Below, one piece after another: positions 24,135 to 32,241 of a DNA stretch of 64,000 bases; the stretch's first letter is position 1; every line of letters starts with the position of its first letter. Source of the stretch: Streptomyces tubercidicus. Lineage in GTDB: Bacteria > Actinomycetota > Actinomycetes > Streptomycetales > Streptomycetaceae. Both the position numbers and the translations under genes were made by a program. The notes under the pieces were generated by a model. The model was given only the letters and a program-made list of their open reading frames with translations. It was not told the origin of the DNA and searched no databases. The stretch covers positions 3,162,001-3,226,000 of the forward strand of contig NZ_CP114205.1 of NCBI RefSeq assembly GCF_027497495.1, read 5' to 3'.

Positions 24135-24680
24135 CTAGCCGAACAACTGCGCCCCATGCCGCTTGCGGCGGTGGGACAGGGCGGCGTCCAGGGAGAACCT
24201 CGGTGTGCCGGCCAGCAGGAGCGGGATCCAGGCCATCAGGTAGGCGAGGTCGTTGCCGTAGTAGTAGGGCGTGGTCGCCCAGCTCACGGTGAGCCACAGC
24301 GTCAGCGAGATCAGGGCACCGCCGAGCGCCGCCAAGCGTCCCAGCAGCCCCACCAGAGTCCCTAGCCCCACCGCCAGTTCGCCGGCCGCGATGGCGTAGC
24401 CGAAGCCCACTGGACTCTTCTGTGCGATCTCCACGAGCTGCGGCAGCGCCGCCGCGTCATGGACCTGGCGCAGCATCTCGCCGAGCGAACCCGCGCCACC
24501 GGCCGCCAGAAACGCCGGATCCGTCAGCTTGTCGATGCCCGCATAGAGGAAGGTGGCCCCCAGAAAGAGCCGCAGAGGGAGCAGCGCATGGCGCGCCAGC
24601 TGCGCCCGCAGCCCGACGCCGGCCCCCTCGACGGCCGCCCCTCCCAACTCGGCACCGATCGTACGATTCGCGTGCACCAT
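24135..24680 (-). CDS. DoxX family membrane protein
   Basis: A 181-residue four-helix membrane protein. After ~30 hydrophilic residues it reads LPLRLFLGATFLYAGIDKLTDPAF, the standard DoxX opening, followed by helices around 90-110 (GYAIAAGELAVGLGTLVGLLG), 112-135 and 145-165, and a YYYGNDLAYLMAWIPLLLAGTP segment typical of the family. DoxX proteins associate with thiol/oxidative-stress systems or terminal quinol oxidation; the specific partner is not evident here. The length is normal. The 192-bp gap upstream (24681-24872) must hold its promoter; I see no recognisable operator. Confidence 0.88.
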   Translation of the reverse strand: MVHANRTIGAELGGAAVEGAGVGLRAQLARHALLPLRLFLGATFLYAGIDKLTDPAFLAAGGAGSLGEMLRQVHDAAALPQLVEIAQKSPVGFGYAIAAGELAVGLGTLVGLLGRLAALGGALISLTLWLTVSWATTPYYYGNDLAYLMAWIPLLLAGTPRFSLDAALSHRRKRHGAQLFG

Positions 24681-24872
24681 GACGTCCGCCTCTCCGTTGC
24701 CACCGGGCGGAGACGATTGTGCCCGCGCCCGCGCCTCCTGGGGAGATACGTACGCGCGTGGGCGAGAGGTTCACCGGACCGACGCGCTTCGGGCGACTAC
24801 AGCACACAGAATCGTCACCGGACCCGACCCTGGCCCGTCGGACCCGATCCCGATCCGCAGCCCCCCTGGAGC

Positions 24873-26150
24873 TCAGTCCACGACGTCGACCGGATAGCCG
24901 GCCGTCTCCACCCCCGCCGCCGTGACCACCCGGACCTCCACCCGGCCGGGCTCGACATCGACCGGCACCGGGACCGTCAGCACCCCGTCCGTCGGATTGG
25001 CGAAGCCGCCGGCCACCGGGACCAGCGGGACGGGGACATGGACGTCGCCGATACGTACGACGGTCCGGGCGAGCCGGTCGGGGGTCCCGGCACCCGGCGG
25101 GACGAAGCCGGTGCCACGGATCTCGATGTCATCGCCGGTACGGACCGGCGCGGCGAGATCGCCCAGCTCACGGGAGCGGACGACCGAGAGGATCACCGGA
25201 CGGCCGCCCGTCACCGCCTTGCCCGCCAGGTACGTCGCCCCGGAGAGCGCCAGGAGAACCACCAGCCCCCAGGGCAGCTCCGGCAATAGGGCCGGCCACT
25301 CTGCCAGCCGTACCAGCGCACACACCAAGACGGCCGCATTCACCAGCACGTACTGCACGTCCAGGAGGCTGCCCCGCCCCGCGTCGTCCGCCAGCAGATC
25401 GGCGGCCCGCGGCCGCTCCGCGGGAACCTTCTGCAGCCGCCCGGACCGCACCCGCGAGGCAACCAGCCCGTAGGCCAGCACGGCCACCGCGCACCCAAGG
25501 GCGAGCGCCACCAGGAGGGCGCCGGACCGTTCGAGCGCCAGTCCCTGGAGCGGCATGTGCGGCTCGCCCGGGGCCGCCGTCACCTGCTGTACGGCCACCA
25601 TCAGGACCGCGTACAGCACCGCGGTCACCCAGCCCGCCGCCACCGTCCGCGAGGTGGACAGCCGCCCGTCCTCACCGATCAGCGGCGCCAGCGCCCCGCC
25701 GTGCGCCCGGTGCCGCCAGGCCGCCGCCGACAGCCCCAGCGCCAGTACGACGGCCGCGAGCAGCCCCGCCGTACGGGACGCTGTCCAGCCCGTGCCGAGG
25801 GCGGTCAGCGCCTGCCCGACCAGCAGCGCCACCGCCGCGCCCCAGACGGCGAGCAGGGTGCGCCCCCGTAGGGCCGTCAGCCAGGCGGACTTCCCTGCGG
25901 CCCGGCGCCGGGCGACCTCCCGTGCGGACAGCGTCAGTTCATCGGAGACCCACTGCCGGGCCGCACCGGCGGAACGGGCGAGTCCGGCCGGCACCCCGCG
26001 ACCGGCGGCGAAGTCCTCGCGGAGCGCGACAAACGCGGCAACCGCCTGCCGGTGCCCCACACGGGCGCCATGCGGGCACCGTCCGCACCGGCACTCGCCG
26101 CCGCCGTCCGCGCGCTCCGCACCATCCCCCGGTCCGCCCGTTCCGGCCAT
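24873..26150 (-). CDS. multi-spanning membrane protein with C-terminal beta domain
   Basis: A 425-residue protein. ATG 26150 is the likely start (MAGTGGPGDGAERADGGGEC); GTG codons at about 26165-26183 are alternatives, and the longer open frame is probably non-coding. The N-terminus has a Cys/His cluster (ECRCGRCPHG) that could bind a metal. Around 75-100 there is a conserved-looking helix (DELTLSAREVARRRAAGKSA), followed by about eight membrane segments between residues 100 and 330. The last ~90 residues are soluble (DDIEIRGTGFVPPGAGTPDR, VVRIGDVHVPVPLVPV, GRVEVRVVTAAGVET), resembling an IPT/TIG-like immunoglobulin fold. I do not recognise the family. Confidence 0.75.
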   Translation of the reverse strand: MAGTGGPGDGAERADGGGECRCGRCPHGARVGHRQAVAAFVALREDFAAGRGVPAGLARSAGAARQWVSDELTLSAREVARRRAAGKSAWLTALRGRTLLAVWGAAVALLVGQALTALGTGWTASRTAGLLAAVVLALGLSAAAWRHRAHGGALAPLIGEDGRLSTSRTVAAGWVTAVLYAVLMVAVQQVTAAPGEPHMPLQGLALERSGALLVALALGCAVAVLAYGLVASRVRSGRLQKVPAERPRAADLLADDAGRGSLLDVQYVLVNAAVLVCALVRLAEWPALLPELPWGLVVLLALSGATYLAGKAVTGGRPVILSVVRSRELGDLAAPVRTGDDIEIRGTGFVPPGAGTPDRLARTVVRIGDVHVPVPLVPVAGGFANPTDGVLTVPVPVDVEPGRVEVRVVTAAGVETAGYPVDVVD

Positions 26151-26499
26151 CCTGCCCGCCGCATCCACCGACACGTCCGCTACCGCCCGCCACCCATGAT
26201 CATCAACTTGACCTGTCCGAAAGGGAATTCTGCCGCACCCCGCCGCGCGGACTTCAAACGTCCAGTTGGCGGCGGGTGGGGGATGCGGCGATGTGTTGAC
26301 GGGCGTCGGCAGCCCGTCGGCGGCCCGGCGGCATACGGGCCGCGTCCGCCCCGACGACAGCCCCCGCCCCCACCCCGCGATTCGCACGCCCCGTACACCC
26401 GACCGGCCCGCCGACCACGTAAGGGGGACGCTTCCCCTATTTGGGGGAACCGGGCCATGGCGAAGGCTGAGCGGTGGGTGCGCGGCGCAAGCTCTCGCC
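26151..26499. other. 349-bp divergent intergenic region with a perfect inverted repeat
   Basis: The gap contains TTCCCC, six bases, GGGGAA at 26432-26449 (six perfect base pairs), a candidate operator 50 bp before the proline-rich gene. Otherwise I see no clear -35/-10 pair or structured RNA. Confidence 0.5.
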
Positions 26500-27243
26500 G
26501 TGCGTCAAATACATGGATTTCACGGATCGCACAGCCGCGATGACCTGGAGGGAACGCTGGAGAGAAGGCCAGAGAGAACGCAGGGGAGAACGCAGGAAGG
26601 ATGGAATGCGCCCAGGAGAAGACCGGGCGGATCACGTCCCGGTGGTTCCGGGCTGTGGGCCGCCGCCGCATTCCTTCTGCTGACGGGGGTCGCCGCGCTG
26701 CTTGTCGTCGCGCCCACGGCCGCCGCTCTTGACCGGTCCAACCGCCCGGCCGACGGCGACAATTGCGCCTTTGCCGGAACGTCGCCACCGGTCGACGTAC
26801 CGACCGGCTTCCCCATGCCACGCGGCTGGCACTTCCCCTGCAGCGGGGCCAAACCCCCACCGGCGCCCTCCCACCGCCCGGCACCGCACCCCCACGTCCC
26901 CAAGCCCGCACCACCACCGCCCCGCATCCACACACCCGGGCCGCCACCATCACCGCCGCCACCGCCCCCTCCGAGCGCCCGTCCGACGCCACCGCCACCA
27001 CCCGAACCGAAGCCAAAGCCGAAGCCAAGGCCGAAACCCAAGCCCACGCCCGTCCTCCGCCGCCTGGCCTCGCCACCCCCCGCCCTGCCCCGCAGCTACG
27101 CACGGCCGTCCCACCGGCCGCGCGCCGGGCGCTCGATGGTGACCACGACCTTGCTGATCACCGCCCCGGCCGTGCTGGCCGGCGCCGCCCTCCGTCCCCG
27201 TTCGAGCTCCTCGTCCGGTTCCGCCGGGCGCCGTTCCTCGTAG
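26500..27243 (+). CDS. proline-rich membrane-associated protein
   Basis: About 247 residues. The frame is open from 26266 but GTG 26500 (VRQIHGFHGSHSRDD) is the last usable start before the hydrophobic helix AAAAFLLLTGVAALLVVAPTAAAL at about 57-80, which may be a signal anchor. Next comes a short segment with Cys-containing DNCAFAGTSPPVDVPTGFP and HFPCSG, then ~90 residues almost entirely Pro with His, Ser, Lys (PKPKPKPRPKPKP-like), and a second hydrophobic stretch TTTLLITAPAVLAGAALRP near the end. No ribosome site is visible before the start. It ends nine bases before the DUF4239 gene, which supports it being a real first gene of that operon. Composition is unusual, so the start and even the frame are uncertain. 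Confidence 0.5.
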   Translation: MRQIHGFHGSHSRDDLEGTLERRPERTQGRTQEGWNAPRRRPGGSRPGGSGLWAAAAFLLLTGVAALLVVAPTAAALDRSNRPADGDNCAFAGTSPPVDVPTGFPMPRGWHFPCSGAKPPPAPSHRPAPHPHVPKPAPPPPRIHTPGPPPSPPPPPPPSARPTPPPPPEPKPKPKPRPKPKPTPVLRRLASPPPALPRSYARPSHRPRAGRSMVTTTLLITAPAVLAGAALRPRSSSSSGSAGRRSS

Positions 27244-27252
27244 GAGGTCCCC

Positions 27253-28011
27253 ATGTCCCAATGGCTGGTGCTGACCATCGCCATGGCCGCAGCCTGCGGC
27301 GTCGTCCTGACCATCACGGTGCTCAAGGAGCGCCGGATCGCCGAAGACGACGATCCATCCGAAACACCCGATGTGATCGAGTATCTGACGATGATGGTGG
27401 GGGTGGTGTACGCCATCGTGCTGGGGCTGGCCATCGCCGGTGTCTGGGAGGCCAGAAGCGCGGCCGAGGACACCGTACGGACCGAGGCGCAGGCGCTGCA
27501 CGAGGTCAGTGCGCGGGCACGGGCCTACCCCGCGCCGGTGCGGGACCGTATCCGCTCGGACGTCGACGCCTATGTGTCCTACGTCGTGCACAAGGAATGG
27601 CCGGTCATGGCCGAGAAGGGGGAGTTGACCGGGCGCGGCACCGAGCTGCTGACGAAGGTCCGGGCGGATGTCACCGACTACCGCCCGCGCAACGACTTCG
27701 AGGGGCAGTCGTACCAGCCCCTCGTCGATCAGGTCGCGGTGGCTGATGGGGCCCGCACCGCCCGTGGGGACGCGGCCGATTCGACGCTGCCGGGGGTGGT
27801 GTGGTTCGGGCTGATCATCGGTGGCGCCATTTCGATCGGCGTCATGTTCACCCTGCAAATCCGGCGCTCGGGGCGGGAGTTGCTGATGGCCGGGCTCTTC
27901 AGCGCGCTGATCGCCTTCCTGCTGTTCCTCGTCTGGGACTTCGACGCACCCTTCAGCCGCGGCATCTCGGCAACAGCCGCGCCCTTCCTCGACCTGTTCC
28001 CCCATCCATGA
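27253..28011 (+). CDS. DUF4239 (bestrophin-like) membrane protein
   Basis: A 252-residue protein with a good GGAGG ribosome site six bases before ATG 27253. Membrane segments lie at about 4-22, 45-65 (MMVGVVYAIVLGLAIAGVW), 180-200 and 208-230. The central soluble part has EARSAAEDTVRTEAQALHEV and a helical region, the signature of DUF4239 proteins, which are distantly bestrophin-like and have been proposed to act as channels; function is unproven. Length and topology are normal. Its stop codon lies within the first unit of a 12-bp tandem repeat. A terminator follows at 28067. Confidence 0.85.
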   Translation: MSQWLVLTIAMAAACGVVLTITVLKERRIAEDDDPSETPDVIEYLTMMVGVVYAIVLGLAIAGVWEARSAAEDTVRTEAQALHEVSARARAYPAPVRDRIRSDVDAYVSYVVHKEWPVMAEKGELTGRGTELLTKVRADVTDYRPRNDFEGQSYQPLVDQVAVADGARTARGDAADSTLPGVVWFGLIIGGAISIGVMFTLQIRRSGRELLMAGLFSALIAFLLFLVWDFDAPFSRGISATAAPFLDLFPHP

Positions 28012-28055
28012 GCCGACCCATGAGCCGACCCATGAGCTGGTCCATGAGCTGGTCC
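28008..28055. repeat. four tandem 12-bp repeats over the DUF4239 stop codon
   Basis: Two copies of ATGAGCCGACCC are followed by two of ATGAGCTGGTCC (28008-28055), and a partial GTGAGG. The first unit contains the TGA stop of the DUF4239 gene. Each unit carries an ATGA. Confidence 0.85.
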
Positions 28056-28066
28056 GTGAGGAAAAG

Positions 28067-28098
28067 GCCCTGCGGGATCTCCCTACGCCCCGCAGGGC
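28067..28098. terminator. terminator hairpin after DUF4239
   Basis: GCCCTGCGGG (28067-28076) pairs with CCCGCAGGGC (28089-28098), ten base pairs with a 12-nt loop, between convergent genes; AAAA precedes the stem on the plus strand, giving a U-run for minus-strand transcription. Confidence 0.65.
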
Positions 28099-28166
28099 GC
28101 CCGCCCCGTACGCCAGCCGCCCGACCGCCGACCATCGACCAGCGACCCCCCGGAGAGCATCACGCC

Positions 28167-28952
28167 CTAGTCGAAAAGATCCGGCTCACTCCGCACAATC
28201 TGCTGATACAGCGGCTGATAGTTGATCCAGGCGACCAGGTCATTACCCAGCTGCTCACGCGTATGGACGGCATTGTGGTGATCGATCAGCACCGGCTTCC
28301 CGGCGGCCTTGGCGGTCAGTTGGACCTGGCAGGAGCGCTCCATCGTGAGGAACCACCAGGCCGCCGCGTCCACCGAGTCGCCGACCGTCAGCAGGCCGTG
28401 GTTGCGCAGGATCACCGCCTTGTGGGGGCCGAGGGCGGTCGCGATCCGCCGCCCTTCCTCCTCGTCGACCACCACACCCGTGTAGTCGTCGAAGAGCGCA
28501 TGGTCCTCGTAGAACGCACAGACGTCCTGGGTGATCGGCTCCAGCAGCTCGCCCAGCGAGGACAGCGCCCGGCCGTAGGTGGAGTGGCTGTGCGCGGCCG
28601 CGATGACGTCGGGGCGGGCCCGGTGGACCTGGGAATGGATGGCGAACGCCGCCTGGTTGACGTGGTAGCGGCCCTCGACGACCTTGCCCTCCGCGTTCAC
28701 CAGGATCAGATCGCTGACCCTGAGGTGCCGGAACGACATCCCGAAGGGATTGACCCAGAAGCAGTGCGGGAACTCCGGGTCGCGAACGGTGATATGGCCC
28801 GCGACGCCCTCCTCGAAGCCATGGCGCCCGAAGAGCCGCAGCGCCGCGACCAGGCGTTCCTTGCGGTAGCGCCGCTCGCTCTCGACGGTTTCATGCCTCG
28901 GCGGCATCGCGAAGTGCAGCTGATCGGTGGGGATGGGGGTCGGCTCGGGCAT
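28167..28952 (-). CDS. class II aldolase/adducin family protein
   Basis: A 261-residue zinc-dependent class II aldolase fold. Visible are the phosphate/substrate loop GHITVRDPEFPHCFWVNPFG, the zinc ligands in AAAHSHSTYGRALS (His-x-His), and a later LRNHGLLTVGDSV with the third His. The WVNPFGMSF and VNQAAFAIHSQVHRARPD segments place it in the subfamily often annotated class II aldolase/adducin without a known substrate; relatives act on fuculose- or ribulose-phosphate. The length is normal. ATG 28952 is taken. It is a single gene between the DUF4239 terminator and guaA, all on the minus strand with a 266-bp gap to guaA. Confidence 0.9.
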   Translation of the reverse strand: MPEPTPIPTDQLHFAMPPRHETVESERRYRKERLVAALRLFGRHGFEEGVAGHITVRDPEFPHCFWVNPFGMSFRHLRVSDLILVNAEGKVVEGRYHVNQAAFAIHSQVHRARPDVIAAAHSHSTYGRALSSLGELLEPITQDVCAFYEDHALFDDYTGVVVDEEEGRRIATALGPHKAVILRNHGLLTVGDSVDAAAWWFLTMERSCQVQLTAKAAGKPVLIDHHNAVHTREQLGNDLVAWINYQPLYQQIVRSEPDLFD

Positions 28953-29218
28953 CGCGGCTCTCCTCCTGGCACGTACGGCACTTGATGCTCGATGCGGAAG
29001 CTACCTGCCACTACCACAGGTAACCAGGGCCGCGACCGGAGCACCTCCGGCCGCCCGCATGACGAGGGCAGCAGAGCCTCAGCAGATCAGCAGAGGGGAC
29101 ACACCATGGTGAGGACGCGGCGCCGGGCTCCGTACGGAACGACAACGCCGCCGCTCGGCGGACCGAGCAGCGGCGTCATCGGGCGGCCGGCGCGATCACG
29201 CCGGGCCGGCGGGTGGGA

Positions 29219-30805
29219 TCACTCCCACTCGATGGTGCCCGGGGGCTTGCTGGTGACATCGAGGACGACGCGGTTGACGTCGGCGACCTCGTTGGTGATG
29301 CGGGTGGAGATCCGGGCCAGGACCTCGTACGGCATCCGCGTCCAGTCCGCGGTCATGGCGTCCTCGGAGGACACCGGGCGCAGCACGATCGGGTGGCCGT
29401 ACGTCCGGCCGTCGCCCTGGACGCCGACCGAGCGGACATCGGCGAGCAGGACCACCGGGCACTGCCAGATCTCGCGGTCCAGACCGGCCGCGGTGAGCTC
29501 CTCGCGGGCGATGGCGTCGGCCTCGCGCAGCAGGTCCAGGCGCTCCTTGGTGACCTCGCCGACGATCCGGATGCCCAGGCCGGGGCCGGGGAACGGCTGG
29601 CGGTGGACGATCTCGTCCGGCAGGCCGAGCTCCGAGCCGACCATCCGGACCTCGTCCTTGAACAGCTGGCGCAGCGGCTCGACGAGCTGGAACTCGATGT
29701 CGTCGGGGAGTCCGCCGACGTTGTGGTGCGACTTGATGTTGGCGGTGCCCGTGCCGCCGCCGGACTCGACGATGTCCGGGTAGAGCGTGCCCTGGACCAG
29801 GAAGGCGACTTCCTCGCCCTCGGCGCCGGCCTCGGCGACCAGCTCGGCCTGGGCCTGCTCGAAGACCCGGATGAACTCCCGGCCGATGATCTTCCGCTTC
29901 TGCTCGGGGTCGCTGATCCCGGCCAGCGCGGTCAGGAAGCGCTCCTCGGCGTCGACGACCTTCAGCTGGACGCCGGTGGCGGCCACGAAGTCCTTCTCGA
30001 CCTGCTCGGACTCGCCCTTGCGCTGGAGCCCGTGGTCGACATAGACGCAGGTCAGCTGGTCGCCGATGGCCTTTTGCACGATGGCCGCGGCCACCGAGGA
30101 GTCCACGCCGCCGGACAGCGCGCAGATGGCGCGCTTGGTGCCGACCTGGGCGCGGATCGCGGCGACCTGCTCCTCGACCACGCTGGTGGTGGTCCAGCTG
30201 GGCTCGATGCCCGCACCGCGGTAGAGGAAGTGCTCCAGGACCTGCTGGCCGTGCGTGGAGTGCATGACCTCGGGGTGGTACTGGACGCCGTAGAGCTTCT
30301 TCTCGTCGTTCTCGAAGGCGGCGACCGGGACCACGTCCGTGGACGCGGTGACCGTGAAGCCCTCGGGGGCGGCGGAGCAGGCGTCCCCGTGCGACATCCA
30401 CACCGACTGCTCGGTGGGGGTGCCCTCGAAGAGGGTGGAGCCGGGACGGGAGACGGTCAGCGGGGTACGGCCGTACTCACGGGCGCCGGTGTTGTCGACG
30501 GTGCCGCCGAGAGCGGTGGCCATGAGCTGGAAGCCGTAGCACATACCGAAGACCGGGACACCGGCCTCGAACAGCGAGCGGTCCAGGCTGGGGGCGTCTT
30601 CGGCGTAGACCGACGAGGGGCCGCCGGAGAGGATGATCGCCTTCGGGTTCTTGGCGAGCATCTCCGCCACCGGCATGGTGGACGGGACGATCTCGCTGTA
30701 GACCCGGGCCTCTCGGACCCGGCGGGCGATGAGCTGGGCGTACTGTGCGCCGAAGTCGACTACGAGGACGACGTCCGGGGCAGCGGCAGGGGGCGCTGAT
30801 GGCAC
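29219..30805 (-). CDS. guaA: GMP synthase (glutamine-hydrolysing)
   Basis: A 528-residue enzyme making GMP from XMP, ATP and glutamine, the last step of guanine nucleotide synthesis. GTG 30805 ([14 protein letters not shown]) is chosen because GGAAGG lies eight bases upstream; the frame is open further upstream. The N-terminal class I glutamine amidotransferase has nucleophile Cys89 in GMCYGFQL and the His/Glu pair in [11 protein letters not shown]. The ATP pyrophosphatase domain carries ALSGGVDSS, and the C-terminal dimerisation domain ends PPGTIEWE, the invariant GuaA ending. The length is normal. It is divergent from the chorismate mutase leader; a TAGAAT -10-like box lies about 45 bp upstream. 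Confidence 0.98.
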   Translation of the reverse strand: MPSAPPAAAPDVVLVVDFGAQYAQLIARRVREARVYSEIVPSTMPVAEMLAKNPKAIILSGGPSSVYAEDAPSLDRSLFEAGVPVFGMCYGFQLMATALGGTVDNTGAREYGRTPLTVSRPGSTLFEGTPTEQSVWMSHGDACSAAPEGFTVTASTDVVPVAAFENDEKKLYGVQYHPEVMHSTHGQQVLEHFLYRGAGIEPSWTTTSVVEEQVAAIRAQVGTKRAICALSGGVDSSVAAAIVQKAIGDQLTCVYVDHGLQRKGESEQVEKDFVAATGVQLKVVDAEERFLTALAGISDPEQKRKIIGREFIRVFEQAQAELVAEAGAEGEEVAFLVQGTLYPDIVESGGGTGTANIKSHHNVGGLPDDIEFQLVEPLRQLFKDEVRMVGSELGLPDEIVHRQPFPGPGLGIRIVGEVTKERLDLLREADAIAREELTAAGLDREIWQCPVVLLADVRSVGVQGDGRTYGHPIVLRPVSSEDAMTADWTRMPYEVLARISTRITNEVADVNRVVLDVTSKPPGTIEWE

Positions 30806-30837
30806 TTCGGCGGCCTTCCGGCGGTGTGGAGCAGGGG

Positions 30838-30867
30838 TTGGACTTTCGATTCTAACGGGCTCATACT
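30838..30867 (+). promoter_or_regulatory. promoter of the chorismate mutase leader
   Basis: TTGGAC (30838-30843), an 18-bp spacer and CATACT (30862-30867) form a good HrdB-type promoter. The -10 box ends seven bases before ATG 30875, so the transcript should start at that ATG and be leaderless. Confidence 0.65.
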
Positions 30868-30874
30868 TGGCCCC

Positions 30875-30946
30875 ATGTACAAGCAGCTGAGCTTCGTCTT
30901 TACCTATGGCACCGGCCCGTCCGGCTGCCATGGTCGTGCTGCTTGA
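30875..30946 (+). CDS. putative aromatic-rich leader peptide of chorismate mutase
   Basis: A 23-codon ORF beginning [11 protein letters not shown], with Tyr at 2, Phe at 7 and 9 and Tyr at 11, and ending at TGA 30946. Four aromatic residues in eleven codons is far above chance, and the product of the downstream gene commits chorismate to Phe and Tyr. The ATG is placed at the predicted transcription start of a good promoter, and a strong hairpin (30973-30999) lies 26 nt after the stop, before the chorismate mutase gene. This is the layout of a pheA-type attenuator. It is too short for homology evidence, and function is inferred from position and composition only. Confidence 0.55.
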   Translation: MYKQLSFVFTYGTGPSGCHGRAA

Positions 30947-30972
30947 TCCACTGACAAGCGAAACTTCCCAGG

Positions 30973-30999
30973 CGCCCCGGACCGGCAAGGTCCGGGGCG
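30973..30999 (+). terminator. attenuator hairpin upstream of chorismate mutase
   Basis: CGCCCCGGACC pairs perfectly with GGTCCGGGGCG (11 bp, loop GGCAA). The bases after the stem (TCTGCGTCTGTC) are only mildly T-rich. GTCCGG at 30919-30924, inside the leader ORF, can pair with CCGGAC in the 5' arm (30977-30982) and so offers an anti-terminator. Confidence 0.55.
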
Positions 31000-31059
31000 T
31001 CTGCGTCTGTCAGGACCGTTTACCGGCTCCGGGGCCACGGACCCCCAGGAGATACCGCC

Positions 31060-31353
31060 ATGAGCACCACGACCGGCACCGCCCCCGACACCGGCGCCCG
31101 CTCCCCCGAGGCCGCCGGAGTCATCACCGACGCGCGGCAGCGGATCGACGATCTCGACGGCCGGATCATCGGCCTCGTCCAGGAACGGATGGCCGTCTCG
31201 GCCGTCATCCAGCACGAGCGCATCACCTCCGGCGGGCGGCGGGTGAACCTCGCCCGTGAGATGGAGATCTTCGCCCACTACCGGGACCAGCTCGGCAAGC
31301 CGGGCACCGCACTGGCGAAGACCCTGCTGGAGCTGTCCCGGGGCCAGATCTGA
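31060..31353 (+). CDS. chorismate mutase (AroQ type, stand-alone)
   Basis: A 97-residue all-helical AroQ-class chorismate mutase that converts chorismate to prephenate for Phe and Tyr. ATG 31060 has CCAGGAG ten bases upstream. Helix 1 reads DARQRIDDLDGRIIGLVQERM, with the Arg and Asp pattern of the active site; AVSAVIQHERI, GGRRVNLAREMEIFAHYRDQLG and the terminal LAKTLLELSRGQI complete the fold. It resembles the 90-100-residue actinobacterial type that is activated by DAHP synthase in mycobacteria. There is no signal peptide, so it is cytoplasmic. It stands alone behind the predicted attenuator, divergent from guaA. Confidence 0.93.
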   Translation: MSTTTGTAPDTGARSPEAAGVITDARQRIDDLDGRIIGLVQERMAVSAVIQHERITSGGRRVNLAREMEIFAHYRDQLGKPGTALAKTLLELSRGQI

Positions 31354-31416
31354 GGCCGCACGCATCAGCAGCGTGGCCAGTTTTCGCTGGTGTTCGGTCG
31401 GTTTCTGCGCTGGGCA

Positions 31417-31442
31417 GGGCGCGTGAAATAACGCACGCGCCC
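31417..31442 (+). terminator. terminator hairpin after chorismate mutase
   Basis: GGGCGCGTG (31417-31425) pairs with CACGCGCCC (31434-31442), nine base pairs, loop AAATAACG. An outer CTGCGC/GCGCAG pairing extends it. Confidence 0.65.
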
Positions 31443-31870
31443 CGGCGCAGCTGCCGGATCTGAGTTCGGTTGCCGACTCACCCGTACGGCGCGTGACCGG
31501 CCGCCGCGAGGCTTCGTTGTTCCCGGTGCCACGCCAGCCAGGTGCGGCCCGCACGACTACGCGTAGACGCCGCCCATGGGCGGAAACCCGGAGCGATGAG
31601 ACGCCGGCCGCCAGCCGCGGCCCGCGTCGTGGGACCTCACTCCGGTGCCGTGGCCGGTCAGCAGGGGACAGCAGCCCGGTCACATCCGATGGGGTGGTCG
31701 GTCCTGGGGACGCCCGGGACCGACCGCATCCGGTCGAAACGGTTGCGCCAGGTGAGGCGCATCCAGGACGATGCTTGACGTACGACGCACCGCGTTCGGC
31801 AGGGATCTCGCACTGCCCTTGGTCCGGCCGACGCGGGCTCCGCACCATCGCGCACCACCCCGAAAGCCAG

Positions 31871-31991
31871 CGGCGCTACCCCCCCCCCAGCGCCGCCCGT
31901 CGGTGCCGGCGCTGCCCTGACGCCGGCACCGAAAGCAAAGGGCCCCGTGGCCGTCCGCGAACCCCCCTCGCGGATGGTGTCCGGGGCCCTT
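31871..31991 (+). ncRNA. three-hairpin element with two poly-C loops
   Basis: Hairpin 1: CGGCGCT/AGCGCCG around a loop of A plus ten C (31871-31895). Hairpin 2: CGGTGCCGGCG/CGCCGGCACCG, 11 bp, 9-nt loop (31901-31931). Hairpin 3: AAGGGCCCCG/CGGGGCCCTT (31938-31947, 31982-31991) enclosing TCCGCGA/TCGCGGA around A plus six C. Two stems each with a loop of at least six Cs recall the actinobacterial 6C RNA, but the spacing is wider and the second is nested in a larger stem, so a variant, or simply tandem terminators, remain open. Confidence 0.35.
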
Positions 31992-32081
31992 CGCTGTGCC
32001 CGGCGTGCGCCCGGCGCACGCCTGCCGTCCAGCGAGTGCTGTGCGCCGGCTTTGTGGCGCCTGTGAGGTTGCTGTGACGGG

Positions 32082-32097
32082 TGTGATCGGCATCACG
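32082..32097 (+). promoter_or_regulatory. CRP-like operator upstream of the LAETG protein
   Basis: TGTGA, six bases, TCACG matches the CRP-family site TGTGA-N6-TCACA at nine of ten positions. It lies 145 bp before ATG 32242. Confidence 0.45.
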
Positions 32098-32241
32098 GCA
32101 GCGGTTCTGGTTGAGTGGACAACCTTTTTCGGCCATGTCTGGTCATGTACCTGCAATCGCACGGCCATCCCGCGCCCCACCGCGACGGCCCGCCACCACT
32201 TGTGCCGACAACCGGCACTCTGGACCCGAGAGGTCTTCTCG

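Larger units (their letters stand above)
31354..32241. other. 888-bp intergenic region with several strong hairpins
   Basis: The longest gene-free stretch of the window. It contains the chorismate mutase terminator (31417-31442), a perfect palindrome CCGCCCATGGGCGG (31569-31582), three consecutive hairpins (31871-31991) and a CRP-like site (32082-32097). Open frames across it have poor codon bias and no ribosome sites, so I do not call a protein gene. Confidence 0.6.

Noticed and set aside
30935..30957. Another TTGTCAGTG on the minus strand ahead of guaA
   Set aside because: The required -10 box is AGCACG, not TAnnnT, and it lies within the chorismate mutase leader; not counted as a damage promoter.
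31493..32077. 194-codon plus-strand frame in the 888-bp gap
   Set aside because: No ribosome site, poor codon bias, runs through three strong hairpins.
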